Of a stretch of 64,000 nucleotides of DNA, positions 9,581 to 18,495 are shown piece after piece. Location of the stretch: NCBI RefSeq assembly GCF_002097715.1, contig NZ_CP020738.1:1116001-1180000 (forward strand), given 5' to 3'. The translations under genes were made by a program, and so were the position numbers. The DNA is from Burkholderia ubonensis subsp. mesacidophila. Lineage in GTDB: Bacteria; Pseudomonadota; Gammaproteobacteria; Burkholderiales; Burkholderiaceae. Below the pieces are notes generated by a model, which saw only the letters and a list, made by a program, of their open reading frames with translations, was not told the DNA's origin and searched no databases. The number at the start of each line of letters is the position of its first letter. The first letter of the stretch is position 1.

Positions 9581-9970
9581 ATGTTTTCACACGTTTGCGT
9601 GGGCGTCAGCGATTTGGCGCGCGCCTACGATTTCTATGCGCCGCTGTTCGACGCGCTCGGCTTGCGGCTGAAATTCCGCGAACCGGACGGCTGGAGCGGC
9701 TGGATGCCGGCCGACGCCGACCGTCCGCTGTTCTTCTTCGGCCGGCCCCTCGACGGTGGCCCGCCTGCGCCGGGCAACGGCCAGACGATCGCATTCGTCG
9801 CCGCCACGCGCGAGCTCGTCGATCGCTGTCACGCGCTTGCGCTGCAGCACGGCGGCGCCTGCGAAGGGTCGCCGGGCCTGCGCCCGCACTATCACCCCGA
9901 CTATTACGGCGCGTACTTCCGCGATCCCGACGGCAACAAGCTCTGCGTGGTCTGCCACCGGCCGGCGTGA
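9581..9970 (+). CDS. VOC (glyoxalase/bleomycin resistance/dioxygenase) family protein
   Basis: A single-domain vicinal-oxygen-chelate protein of 129 residues. HVCVGVSDLARAYDFY opens the first beta-alpha-beta unit with its metal-ligand histidine, and YYGAYFRDPDGNKLCVVCH is the C-terminal DPDGN signature. Such proteins act as dimers with a divalent metal; the substrate cannot be inferred. The start at 9581 matches the family N-terminus and follows CGGAGCG. It is transcribed away from an AraC regulator. Confidence 0.85.
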   Translation: MFSHVCVGVSDLARAYDFYAPLFDALGLRLKFREPDGWSGWMPADADRPLFFFGRPLDGGPPAPGNGQTIAFVAATRELVDRCHALALQHGGACEGSPGLRPHYHPDYYGAYFRDPDGNKLCVVCHRPA

Positions 9971-10077
9971 TGTCCGGTTGTCAGGATTGTATCGATAGTT
10001 GACCGGATCGCGGCAAGCGGCGGGATGGGGCGGCCCTAAGCTGGCGTCACATCCCGACCAGAAGAACGGAGACAACG

Positions 10078-11322
10078 ATGCCACTGACGATCGACGATCT
10101 GCCGGCCGCGATTCGCGCCGCGAAACTCACGCTGCGCGCGGATCTGCCCGGCCATGCAACCGCGTTTCGCGCACTGGAGGGCGACATCGCGCGGCAGGTC
10201 GATGCGATTCGCCGCGCGCACGCGCACGGCGACGACGTGATTCCGGTGCTGCCGTTCGCGCACATCGCGAACGGGAGGGTCGATCCGCACGCGATCGACG
10301 CGATCCGCGCGCGCGGCGCATGCGTGATCCGCGGCGTGTTCGACGCGCAGCAGGCACGCGACTGGAACGACGAGATCGGCGCCTATCTCGACGCGAATCG
10401 CCTGGCGGACCGGCTGCACGCGCGTGCCGAAGACCGCTACTTCGGCAACCTCGCGTCCGGCAAGCCGCAGATCTACGGCGTCTACTGGTCGAAACCGCAG
10501 GTGGCCGCGCGCCAGTCGCCGGCGCTCACGCAGGCGCGGGTGTTCCTGAACCGGCTGTGGCGTCATGCGGACGGCACACGCGCGCACGTCGATCCGGAGC
10601 AGGTGCCGGCCTATGCGGACCGGATTCGCCGCCGGCCGCCCGGCTCGACGTCGCTCGGGCTGTCGCCGCACGTCGACGGCGGTTCCGTCGAGCGCTGGCT
10701 CGGCGCGAACTTCCGGCAGGTCTACCGTCACGTGCTGGCCGGCAACTGGCGCGCGTACGACCCGTTCGATGCGGCGTTCCGCCCGGATGTCGAGGAGATT
10801 CCGTCGCCGGCCGTGTGCTCGATGTTCCGCACGTTCCAGGGCTGGACCGCGCTGACCCCGCAGGGGCCCGGCGACGGCACGCTGCAGCTCATTCCGGTCG
10901 CGAACGCGATGGCTTATGTCGTGCTGCGCGCGCTGCAGGACGACGTGGCCGATGACGACCTGTGCGGCGCGCGCCCCGGCCTCGCGCTCTCGATCCTGCC
11001 CGAATGGCACGCGCTGCTGCTCGACGCGCTGGTGCCGATTCCGCACATGGAGCCGGGCGATGCGGTGTTCTGGCATGGCGACGTCGTGCACGCGGTCGAG
11101 GATGCGCATCGCGGCAGCGGCGACAGCAACGTGATGTATATCGCCGCCGCGCCGGGATGCGCGAAGAACGACGCGTATCTGCGGCGGCAGTGGCCGGCGT
11201 TCCTGCGCGGCGAAAGCCCGCCGGATTTTCCGGCTGATCACTTCGAGGTCGGGTTCGACGGGCGCGGCGGGGAGGGGGATCTGACGCCGTTGGGCCGCCT
11301 GCAGATGGGGTTTGGCCGGTGA
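10078..11322 (+). CDS. DUF1479 family protein (YbiU-like, putative Fe(II)/2-oxoglutarate oxygenase fold)
   Basis: A 414-residue protein of the DUF1479 family, which is related to Fe(II)/2OG-dependent oxygenases. LSPHVDGG near residues 197-204 supplies an HxD pair and FWHGDVVHAVED a distal histidine, as in a two-His-one-carboxylate metal site. A GGAG ribosome site precedes the ATG by 7 bases. No partner gene adjoins it; the neighbours are a VOC protein and the convergent two-gene island. Reaction and substrate are unknown. Confidence 0.8.
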   Translation: MPLTIDDLPAAIRAAKLTLRADLPGHATAFRALEGDIARQVDAIRRAHAHGDDVIPVLPFAHIANGRVDPHAIDAIRARGACVIRGVFDAQQARDWNDEIGAYLDANRLADRLHARAEDRYFGNLASGKPQIYGVYWSKPQVAARQSPALTQARVFLNRLWRHADGTRAHVDPEQVPAYADRIRRRPPGSTSLGLSPHVDGGSVERWLGANFRQVYRHVLAGNWRAYDPFDAAFRPDVEEIPSPAVCSMFRTFQGWTALTPQGPGDGTLQLIPVANAMAYVVLRALQDDVADDDLCGARPGLALSILPEWHALLLDALVPIPHMEPGDAVFWHGDVVHAVEDAHRGSGDSNVMYIAAAPGCAKNDAYLRRQWPAFLRGESPPDFPADHFEVGFDGRGGEGDLTPLGRLQMGFGR

Positions 11323-11383
11323 GGCCCGGGCGACCGGCGGTGGGCGACGGCGGCCCCGACGCGTCGCGCCGGGGCCGAGGAAC

Positions 11384-12826
11384 TCAGTTCCTGTCGCAGA
11401 ACAACGGCAGCGGCAACTGGCTCAGCGTCGTTCTCGTGGCGAGCGCGGCATTCTTCAGCCCGAGCATCTGCTTGACGGCGGTCGTGTCCTGGTTGACGCC
11501 GTGCCGGACGGCGATCTGGTCGAAGTCGTACCGCGCCGTCTCGTTGCGATGCTCGATGTCGATCAGGTACTTTCCCCCCGAGCGCAACGCATGCTTCACC
11601 TCGTGTTCGAAATTGATCGAGAACCCCATGCATTCGTCGAATTCGTCTGAGCCGTTTCGCTGCGAACGGGAGATCAGGTAGACCAGGAAGCGATTCAGCA
11701 GGTAGGCCTTGGTGAAGTGGCTTTCCCGGCAATACAGGCTGACGCTGCCCGAACCCTTTCGCAAACCTCGCGCGACGGCGCGGCGCACCGCGTACTGTTT
11801 CGACAGCGCATCGGCCACGCGGAAGCAACGGCGATCCAGTTCGGCGAGATATTCGCCGCCGTGCGTCCAGGCCGCCATCATCCTGTTCTGGTGTTCGACC
11901 AGCATCAGATATTCATGCTGCGCCTCGAAGGCCGCATGAATGACCGGATCCGCATTGAGTTCGTCGATGAACTGGAGCGGATGATCGTAGCGCGTCAGCG
12001 CGCGCAGGAAATCCTGCAGCGCGCCATCGCCCGCCCCGAACACGCCTACGTCGTGATTGGCGGTTTTCGGCGCTCTGAACTCGTCATCCTTCCAGAACGG
12101 CAGGCCCTTCACGTTCTTGTTGAGCGCGGTCCGTTCGGTGCCCATGCCGGCCGCGAGGATCACGAAATCCGGGACGAAGTCCTTCACATGGCGCGTGGCC
12201 GTGCCGGGCCATTCGATGCCGTCCAGGTCCAGTGGAAGCGGGCTCCGGGTCGATACGAATTGCTTGACCCAGGTCCGGACGTGGGCGGGATCGACCTTCA
12301 TCAGGAACCGCGGCGGGCCGCCGCGCAACTCGGTCGCCCCGTTGCCGAGCCACCATTCGAGCCACCTCGTCAGCCGGTCGGCCAGGTCGCTGGATTTAAG
12401 CGGCTCGGCGCTTTCCCAGCCCATCATGCTCGCGAATGCTGCCCACGGAATCTCGTCGTGAGGCCAGTCCTTGGGCGGGAAATCCTGCGGGCGGCAGATG
12501 TTCGCGGGCCACTCGTACATGTACGGGCCGACGTAGCGATGCGACGTCTTGTGTTGCAGTTCGAACGGTCGCGAATTGGTGTCGATGCAGAGCGCCTCGA
12601 TGTCGGACCGCGATGCCTCGACCGCCGCGCATACGCCGGCGACGCCCGCGCCGATGATCAGGATCCGCTTGGGGGCGAGTTCGGATTGGTGCAGGTCGCG
12701 AATCAGCAGCTTCGCGCGCACGATCTGATCGCGAATGCTGACGTGGCCCAGGCCGGAAGACAGGTCGAACGTCCTGTACGCACACTTGAGCGACAGCATC
12801 GACAGCGAATTGATCACCTTGGTCAT
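11384..12826 (-). CDS. uncharacterised FAD/NAD(P)-binding oxidoreductase-like protein
   Basis: A 480-residue protein I do not recognise beyond its fold. After about 50 N-terminal residues, RILIIGAGVAGVCAAVEAS is a classical GxGxxG dinucleotide-binding loop. A second glycine-rich loop, VGVFGAGDGALQDFLRAL, and FVILAAGMGTER between them resemble the two-Rossmann layout of flavin-dependent disulfide reductases and monooxygenases. The segment SHRYVGPYMYEWP is aromatic-rich. There is no redox CxxxxC motif. The start codon overlaps the stop of the upstream small gene in ATGA, indicating translational coupling. GC content looks lower than in the flanks, so the pair may be acquired DNA. Confidence 0.7.
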   Translation of the reverse strand: MTKVINSLSMLSLKCAYRTFDLSSGLGHVSIRDQIVRAKLLIRDLHQSELAPKRILIIGAGVAGVCAAVEASRSDIEALCIDTNSRPFELQHKTSHRYVGPYMYEWPANICRPQDFPPKDWPHDEIPWAAFASMMGWESAEPLKSSDLADRLTRWLEWWLGNGATELRGGPPRFLMKVDPAHVRTWVKQFVSTRSPLPLDLDGIEWPGTATRHVKDFVPDFVILAAGMGTERTALNKNVKGLPFWKDDEFRAPKTANHDVGVFGAGDGALQDFLRALTRYDHPLQFIDELNADPVIHAAFEAQHEYLMLVEHQNRMMAAWTHGGEYLAELDRRCFRVADALSKQYAVRRAVARGLRKGSGSVSLYCRESHFTKAYLLNRFLVYLISRSQRNGSDEFDECMGFSINFEHEVKHALRSGGKYLIDIEHRNETARYDFDQIAVRHGVNQDTTAVKQMLGLKNAALATRTTLSQLPLPLFCDRN

Positions 12827-13266
12827 TCGAATCGCTCCAGTGCGTTGTCGAGCGCCTGATCGAAATCCTCGTCGGAATATGCGAACAGGATCGGATGCGC
12901 GAGCACTTGCCCCAGACCGCTGCCGCCGTCGTCGCCGTCGCCGTCGCCCGCGCCGGCGTCATTGCCGGGCGGCGGACGGTTGCCGTTCCCGCCGTCGATC
13001 CGCTCGTCGGGAATGGACGCGGCCAGTGCCAGCAGGCCGTTTTCCCCGCGCTCGACGACGATGCCGAGCCCCATCAGCTCGTCGAGGATCATGCGGGCAT
13101 GGCGCAGGCGCATTATTTGTGTGCGCACCGACGGCTCGTCACCGTCTCGCGATCGTGAGGGCAGGTTCGAGTAAGCAAGATGGACAAGCTCGTCGAACGG
13201 GATGCCGGCAGGCGTGCGATAGCGCAGCACGCGCAGCAAGCTGAGGGTCAGGTTGTCGGATGCCAC
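12823..13266 (-). CDS. uncharacterised small protein coupled to the oxidoreductase-like gene
   Basis: A 147-residue protein with a GTG start and no recognisable family. The N-terminal half (about residues 1-80) is helical in character and ends in MGLGIVVERGENGLLALAA, which reads like the wing of a winged-helix domain. Then comes a Gly/Asp/Asn-rich low-complexity linker at about residues 92-117. A C-terminal acidic tail, PILFAYSDEDFDQALDNALE, follows and could be an interaction motif. Its stop overlaps the start of the 480-residue gene by four bases. No function is proposed beyond a possible DNA-binding or partner role. Confidence 0.6.
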   Translation of the reverse strand: MASDNLTLSLLRVLRYRTPAGIPFDELVHLAYSNLPSRSRDGDEPSVRTQIMRLRHARMILDELMGLGIVVERGENGLLALAASIPDERIDGGNGNRPPPGNDAGAGDGDGDDGGSGLGQVLAHPILFAYSDEDFDQALDNALERFE

Positions 13267-13669
13267 TGGAGGTCTCTTTGTTCCGAAGCGCTACGGCGCG
13301 CGGTTGGTATGGTTTGAATCGTCCGGTGCAGCGATCGATATTCTGAAGACGAATGACATGCGCGGCAATTGGTATTCCGGGTGTTTCGCGTCGCGATTCA
13401 ACCGTTAAAACAATCGACGAAAAAGATCGAAATCCGGATCGGCAATCGGGCGAATCGGCGCGTGGTTGCATGCGGCGCCGGTCGCGATTCCGGGCGCGCG
13501 CAGCGTACCGCCGAATCGGCTGTGAGCCTGTATCAATTCGACGCAATCGGCTGTCCGCGCAGCGGAAATCGACGCAACCGGCCTATTTTGACTCCCGATA
13601 ATGATCCGGAACACAGGGCGGCAGCGCGGCGCTTCGCGCCGGCCGCGGCTCATGACCAAGGAGGAGTCG
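13267..13669. other. intergenic region between the two-gene island and the DDAH gene
   Basis: About 400 bases separating divergent genes, with patches richer in A and T than the surroundings (around 13340-13450 and 13560-13610). It should hold the promoters for both sides, but I could not pick a convincing -35/-10 pair. Short open frames here are arginine-rich and look spurious. The last part holds a strong ribosome site, AAGGAGGAG at 13658-13666, for the DDAH gene. Confidence 0.5.
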
Positions 13670-14428
13670 ATGCAGTTCACGCAAGCCATCGTTCGCCGCC
13701 CGGCCGCATCCTGCGCCGCCGGCCTCACGACCGCGCAGCTCGGCGCACCCGATTACGACAGGACGCTGACGCAGTTCCACGCGTACTGCGACACGCTGCG
13801 CAAGCTCGGCGTCGCGCTCGTCGAGCTGCCGCCGCTCGACGCGTTTCCCGATGCGCACTTCGTCGAAGATGTCGCCGTGGTCACGCCGGAATTCGCGGTT
13901 GTCACGCGTCCCGGTGCGCCCGCGCGGCGCGGCGAAATCGACCACATCGAAGCGCCGCTCGCCGCGCATCGCGACCTGCTGCCGATGCGCGACGGCCGTC
14001 TCGACGGCGGCGACGTGATGCTGGTCGGCAAGCGCTTCCATATCGGGCTGACGGGCCGTACCGACGCCGACGGCATCGCGGCATTCGCGTCGCTGGTCGC
14101 GCCGTATGGCTATACGGTCGTCGCGGTGCCGGTCGGCGAGGGGCTGCACTTGAAGTCGGCCGTCAACTGCGTCGGCGACGACACACTGCTCGTGAACGAG
14201 GCGCTGGCCGGGCATGCCGCGTTCGTGGGGTTCCGCAGGATCGTGGTCGCGCCGGCCGACGAGTACGCGGGCAACACGCTGCGCGTGAACGACGCGCTGA
14301 TCACGCCGGCCGGCTATCCGCGCGTGCATGCCAGCCTCGAACCGCTGGGCCTGCCGCTGCACGTGATCGACACGAGCGAGTTCCGCAAGATGGACGGCGG
14401 CCTGACCTGCCTGTCGCTGCGGTTCTGA
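13670..14428 (+). CDS. dimethylarginine dimethylaminohydrolase / amidinotransferase family
   Basis: A 252-residue guanidine-group hydrolase of the DDAH type, converting N-omega-methylated arginines to citrulline and methylamines. HFVEDVAVV and DGGDVM carry conserved acidic residues. His160 in LHLKSAVNCVG and Cys247 in LTCLSLRF are the expected catalytic pair. Length matches the Pseudomonas enzyme closely. The ATG at 13670 follows AAGGAGGAG by four bases and is preferred over upstream starts. An AsnC/Lrp regulator follows 99 bases downstream and may control it. Confidence 0.9.
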   Translation: MQFTQAIVRRPAASCAAGLTTAQLGAPDYDRTLTQFHAYCDTLRKLGVALVELPPLDAFPDAHFVEDVAVVTPEFAVVTRPGAPARRGEIDHIEAPLAAHRDLLPMRDGRLDGGDVMLVGKRFHIGLTGRTDADGIAAFASLVAPYGYTVVAVPVGEGLHLKSAVNCVGDDTLLVNEALAGHAAFVGFRRIVVAPADEYAGNTLRVNDALITPAGYPRVHASLEPLGLPLHVIDTSEFRKMDGGLTCLSLRF

Positions 14429-14527
14429 CCGGATGGCAGGCGGTCCGGTTCGGCCGGATAATGGGGCGCGCGTGCGAAGCCGGAGCGGCGGCGCGCGCCA
14501 GCCATCACCCGACCGGAGCGAACGCGG

Positions 14528-14992
14528 ATGCCCGACAAGAAGATGCAGCTCGACAAGATCGATCTCCGGATCCTCGACATCCTGCGCAATGACGGACGAA
14601 TCTCGTACCGGCAGCTGTCGGAGCGCGTGAACCTGACGCCGCGGCCATGCCAGGCTCGCGTGGAGCGGCTCGAGGCGCTGGGGATCATCGCGGGCTACCG
14701 CGCGGTGATCCACGCGCCGCGCGACAAGAAGTCGATCGTCGTGCTCGCGCAGATCGTGCTCGCCGATCACGGGCGCTCGCAGACGCCGTTCGAGGAGGAG
14801 ATGCGCACGAACCCGGCGGTGCTCGACTGCTGGCTCGTCAGCGGCACGTTCGATTTTCTCGTGCGGCTTGCTTGCGAGGATCTCGACGAGTATCGACGGA
14901 TCGCGAACGCATGGCTCGAGAGCAAGCGCTTCAGGATCGAGAAGATCGTCACGACGGCGGAGCTGCAGGTAATCAAGCGCAGCGGCGTGTAA
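14528..14992 (+). CDS. Lrp/AsnC family transcriptional regulator
   Basis: A 154-residue feast/famine regulator. LDKIDLRILDILRNDGRIS and the helix LTPRPCQARVERLE form the N-terminal helix-turn-helix; the C-terminal RAM-type effector domain spans about residues 70-150 (VLDCWLVSGTFDFLVRL). It follows the dimethylarginine hydrolase gene in the same direction, so an arginine-like amino acid as ligand is plausible but unproven. Confidence 0.92.
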   Translation: MPDKKMQLDKIDLRILDILRNDGRISYRQLSERVNLTPRPCQARVERLEALGIIAGYRAVIHAPRDKKSIVVLAQIVLADHGRSQTPFEEEMRTNPAVLDCWLVSGTFDFLVRLACEDLDEYRRIANAWLESKRFRIEKIVTTAELQVIKRSGV

Positions 14993-15105
14993 CGCCGAGG
15001 GGCGTGTCGCCGCGCACCGCTTCGAATCCGGATCCGCAAGCAGCCGACGCAAAAAGGCAGGCCAGTTAATTTGCATCCCGAATAAAAAAATCGGATCTTC
15101 CCAGG

Positions 15106-15333
15106 GTGAACGACATGGATGCATTGCAAGCGACAGAAGTGGCGGCCGCGCCGTCGACGATGACGCTGAAACGCCGCCTTTCCGCTGTTCGTCGCGATCT
15201 GGTGGGGCTATCGGCGATTCTGCAAGAGCCGGCTGGTGCGCTACGAGGGCATGGAGATCGGCCTGTGGCTGAACCGGTCCGTCGAAGCGGTCGACGCGGC
15301 GTCCGGTGCGCACGGGGTGAAGCGTTGACCTGA
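15106..15333 (+). pseudogene. frameshifted remnant of a small hypothetical gene
   Basis: A GTG/ATG-started frame (15106 or 15115) gives a plausible N-terminus for about 20 residues and then turns into an arginine-rich, non-protein-like tail. In the +1 frame, from about 15170 to the stop at 15326-15328, the sequence instead reads as a normal protein end with a hydrophobic segment FPLFVAIWWGYRRF and EGMEIGLWLNRSVE. The simplest reading is a one- or two-base indel near 15170-15185 that broke a gene of roughly 70 codons. Family unknown. Confidence 0.4.
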
Positions 15334-15366
15334 CGCAGGATGTCGGGTCGTCCCGACACCGCCGCG

Positions 15367-16281
15367 TCAGTGCGCTTTCTTCAGGTACGCCTTCATGAAA
15401 TCGACCCACGCGCGCACTTTCTGCGGCACGTGCCGCGTCGACACGTACAGCGCGTACACGCTTTGCTGCGGAAACCGGTAGCCCGGCAGCGCATCGACCA
15501 GCACGCCGCGCGCGAGATCGTCGCGCGCGAGCCATTCCGGCAGCAGCGCGACGCCGCTGCCTTGCCGGGCCAGCTCGCGCAGCACCGACGCGTTGTCCAC
15601 GACGAGCCGCGGCTTCGCGCTCGGCCGGAACACGTGCTCGCTGCCGTCGCGGCCCACGAGGGGCCACGCGGCGACACGCTCGAGCTGGCTGTGCCCGAGC
15701 TGGGGCAGGCGGGCGAGCGCATCGGGCGTATCGATGCGCGCCGCGCCGGCCGTCGCGAGCAGCGCGGGGGACGCGACCGGCCGGACGTCGTAGCTGCCGA
15801 GACACACGCCGCGATACGGCAGGTCCGCGAACTGCTCCGCGCGTCCGAGCCGGATCGCGACATCGAAGCGGTCGCGCACCAGATCGACCGGTGACGTATG
15901 CGTCTCGAGCCGCACCCGCAGCGCGGGATGCTGTTGCGTGAACGCGTGCAGCGCAGGCGCGACGACCATCGACGCATATTCGACCGTCGACGCCACCCGC
16001 AGGCTGCCGTGCATGCCGCCGTGCTCGCCGCGCGCGTCGTCGATCGCGCCTTCGGCTTCGTCGAGCACGCGCAGGCAGCGCGTGTAGAAGCGTTCGCCCG
16101 CGTCGGTCAGTTCGACCCGGCGGGTCGTGCGCGTGAGGAGCGTCACGCCCAGTTCGGCTTCGAGCTGCTTGATGTTGAAGCTGACGGCCGCGCGCGCCTG
16201 GTTCAGCGCGGCCGCGGCGGCCGTGAACGAGCCCGCTTCGACCACGGCGCGGAAGACGGCGAAGCGATCCAGGCTCACCAT
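15367..16281 (-). CDS. LysR family transcriptional regulator
   Basis: A 304-residue LTTR. The N-terminal helix-turn-helix includes FRAVVEAGSFTAAAAALNQ and SFNIKQLEAELGVTLLTRTTR, followed by a type 2 periplasmic-binding-like effector domain from about residue 90. It matches the subgroup whose effector domain ends with 'WVDFMKAYL'. The ATG at 16281 fits the family N-terminus. It is divergent from the MFS exporter gene with a gap of about 170 bases and is the likely regulator of it. Confidence 0.92.
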   Translation of the reverse strand: MVSLDRFAVFRAVVEAGSFTAAAAALNQARAAVSFNIKQLEAELGVTLLTRTTRRVELTDAGERFYTRCLRVLDEAEGAIDDARGEHGGMHGSLRVASTVEYASMVVAPALHAFTQQHPALRVRLETHTSPVDLVRDRFDVAIRLGRAEQFADLPYRGVCLGSYDVRPVASPALLATAGAARIDTPDALARLPQLGHSQLERVAAWPLVGRDGSEHVFRPSAKPRLVVDNASVLRELARQGSGVALLPEWLARDDLARGVLVDALPGYRFPQQSVYALYVSTRHVPQKVRAWVDFMKAYLKKAH

Positions 16282-16451
16282 GGTTGTGTCGATCTCCGTG
16301 CGAAATACGTTATCCGGATCGAAGGGTACCGGGAATGCGCGGTGGCGCGCGCGGATTGTCAAAATTTTTCGACCGGACCGTTCGCGTCGCCGGCCTTATC
16401 CGCGTGGCCTTCGGACCTTACACTGCGGCGTTTCGTTCGAGTTCCGCCGAC

Positions 16452-17837
16452 ATGTCCGACCGCTCCAGGATCGCCGCCGTCTATCTGCTCGGCTTTGCGA
16501 TCGATCTCGCCAACATGTTCATGCTCAACGCCGCGTATCCGGCGCTGCAGCGCGAACTGCGCGCGTCGGTTGCGCAGCTCGCCTGGGTCGGCAATGCGTA
16601 CGTGCTCGGCCTGACCGTCGTGATCCCGCTCGGCGCATGGCTCGCGCGCCGGTTCGGCGAACGGCGGGTGCTGTCGGCGTCGCTGCTGTTGTTCGGATGC
16701 GCGAGCCTCGGCGTCGCGCTGTCCGCGTCGATCGGCGCGCTGCTCGCGTGGCGCCTGGTCCAGGGGCTCGGCGGCGGGCTGCTGATTCCGGTCGGGCAGG
16801 CGATGGCGTATCGCGCGTACCCGCCGCACGCGCGCGCGCATCTGACGTCGGTCGTGATGATGGTCGCGCTGCTCGTGCCCGCGCTGTCGCCGGCGCTCGG
16901 CGGCATCGTCGTCGACCGGGTGTCGTGGCGGGCGATCTTCGCCGGCATGCTGCCGCTCGCCGCCGCGACCTGCGGCCTCGCGTTCGCGTGGCTGCCGCCC
17001 GACGGCGTGCGCGCGCGGCCCGAGCCGCTCGACTGGCCGGGCTTCGCCCTAAGCGCCGTGGCGCTCGTCGCGCTGCTGTTCGGCCTGACCTTCGCCGGCC
17101 AGCCCGGCGCGGGCCGGCTCGCGATGCCGACGCTCGCGGCCGCGCTCGCCGCCGGAATCGGCTACGTGATGCACGCGCGCCGTGCCGCCGCGCCGTTGCT
17201 CGATCTCGGCCTGCTTGCGCAGCCGCTGCTGCGCGTCGGCGTCGTCATCTATCTGTGCGTGCCGGGGGTATTCGCGGGCGTCAACCTCGTCGCCGCGCTG
17301 TATCTGCAAAACGGCCTCGGACTGAGCGCCACGCATGCGGGCGCGCTGATGGCGCCGTGGGCGATCGCGTCGTTCGCGGCCATCGCGACGACGCGCCGGG
17401 GCTTGCCGCGCTGGGGCGCGAAGCCGCTGTTCGTCGCCGGCATCGCGGTGGACTGCGCGGGCATCGTGCTGCTCGCGACGCCGCTTGCCGCGCTCGAAGC
17501 GGGGCGCGTGGCCGCGTTCGCCGCGATGGGGTTCGGCGCCAGCCTGTGCACGAGCACCGCGCAGAGCGCGGCGTTCGTCGACGTGCCGGCGGAGCGCATG
17601 GGCGACGCGAGCGCGCTATGGAACCTGAACCGGCAACTGAGCTTCTGTGTCGGCGTCGCGGTGCTCGGCAGCGCGTTCAACGGGCTGCTGTCGCTCGACG
17701 CGGGTGGCCCGGCGCTGCTGCCTTACCGGCAGAGCTTCGCGCTCGCGGCAGGGCTGACGTTGATCCCGCTATGGCTCGTCGCGCGGCTTGCAGCACGTCC
17801 CGCGACGGTCGCGCAACCGGTTTCCCAACGATCCTGA
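16452..17837 (+). CDS. MFS transporter, DHA2-type drug/metabolite exporter
   Basis: A 461-residue inner-membrane exporter with about 14 hydrophobic segments, the count expected for the DHA2 (EmrB/QacA-like) group. WVGNAYVLGLTVVIPLGAWLA holds the family's helix 2 region (quoted in full up to 20 residues), followed by the loop RRFGERRVL, and GRL-type loops are conserved. It is the first gene of a pair with the NTF2-like protein (gap 9 bases) and is divergent from a LysR regulator. Substrate unknown. Confidence 0.88.
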   Translation: MSDRSRIAAVYLLGFAIDLANMFMLNAAYPALQRELRASVAQLAWVGNAYVLGLTVVIPLGAWLARRFGERRVLSASLLLFGCASLGVALSASIGALLAWRLVQGLGGGLLIPVGQAMAYRAYPPHARAHLTSVVMMVALLVPALSPALGGIVVDRVSWRAIFAGMLPLAAATCGLAFAWLPPDGVRARPEPLDWPGFALSAVALVALLFGLTFAGQPGAGRLAMPTLAAALAAGIGYVMHARRAAAPLLDLGLLAQPLLRVGVVIYLCVPGVFAGVNLVAALYLQNGLGLSATHAGALMAPWAIASFAAIATTRRGLPRWGAKPLFVAGIAVDCAGIVLLATPLAALEAGRVAAFAAMGFGASLCTSTAQSAAFVDVPAERMGDASALWNLNRQLSFCVGVAVLGSAFNGLLSLDAGGPALLPYRQSFALAAGLTLIPLWLVARLAARPATVAQPVSQRS

Positions 17838-17846
17838 GGTCATGTC

Positions 17847-18245
17847 ATGAATCTGTCGAATCCCTTTTTCCAGGAAGTCGTCGACGCGCACGTCGACATC
17901 GAGTGCTGGCTGTCGGGCGATGCCGAACCGGGCAGGCTCCGGTCGCTGCTCGCCCGTTTCTCGCCGGCGTTTTCGATGGTTGCGCTGACGGGGACGCTGC
18001 TCGATCACGCGGGTGTCGAGGCGCTGTTCGCGCGGGGCCACGGCGCGCGTCCCGGCTTGCGGATCGAGATCGACGCGTTGACCGACATTCACACGTCGCG
18101 CGATTTCGCCGTGATCGGCTACCGCGAGACGCAGACGGACGGTGAGGGGCGGCGCACGGTCCGTCGTTCGACGGCCGTGTTCGGACGCGACGCGGGCGGG
18201 CGCATCGTGTGGCGGCATCTGCAGGAAACGCCGGTCGCGGGGTGA
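17847..18245 (+). CDS. NTF2-like / DUF4440-type protein
   Basis: A 132-residue protein with the layout of the SnoaL/NTF2-like cone fold: an N-terminal helix ([16 protein letters not shown]), a central segment with a helix, and a C-terminal run of strands ([25 protein letters not shown]). Such proteins are small-molecule binding or enzyme subunits. It follows the MFS gene by 9 bases and is probably co-transcribed with it; a terminator follows. Confidence 0.7.
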   Translation: MNLSNPFFQEVVDAHVDIECWLSGDAEPGRLRSLLARFSPAFSMVALTGTLLDHAGVEALFARGHGARPGLRIEIDALTDIHTSRDFAVIGYRETQTDGEGRRTVRRSTAVFGRDAGGRIVWRHLQETPVAG

Positions 18246-18275
18246 AGCGGACGCGAGCGGGCATCGACCGGTTGC

Positions 18276-18310
18276 GACGGCGCGAGCAGGCTTGCCGCGC
18301 CGTCTTTTTT
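18276..18310 (+). terminator. intrinsic terminator after the MFS / NTF2-like pair
   Basis: GACGGCGCG pairs perfectly with CGCGCCGTC across an 11-base loop and is followed directly by six T. It separates the MFS operon from the leu genes. Confidence 0.85.
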
Positions 18311-18352
18311 CGCGGGGCGCGCGGCCCGGCCGCGGGCAACGCGAACCGGGTA

Positions 18353-18448
18353 ATGCTGATACAGGTATTGCCACTACCAGCCAAGCTGCTGTTTTTATTG
18401 GGTTTTTTCTCATACGGTGTGCGCCGGAGCGCGATCTGCGTGGCATAA
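18353..18448 (+). CDS. possible leucine-rich leader peptide upstream of leuC
   Basis: A 31-codon frame (ATG 18353, TAA 18446-18448) ending 47 bases before leuC. It holds seven leucines, clustered in [12 protein letters not shown], and uses CTA, TTA and TTG codons, which are rare in this GC-rich genome. Leu-rich leaders of this kind act in ribosome-mediated attenuation of leucine operons. Against this, its ribosome site is weak and no hairpin with a T-run lies between it and leuC. A short hydrophobic membrane peptide is the alternative. Confidence 0.4.
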   Translation: MLIQVLPLPAKLLFLLGFFSYGVRRSAICVA

Positions 18449-18495
18449 TCGACCGCATCCGCAAGGCTTGTAAGTCACAACGACCCCGCATACCC

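Noticed and set aside
13353..13601. 82-codon arginine-rich frame upstream of the DDAH gene
   Set aside because: Composition is not protein-like, there is no ribosome site, and it overlaps expected promoter sequence.
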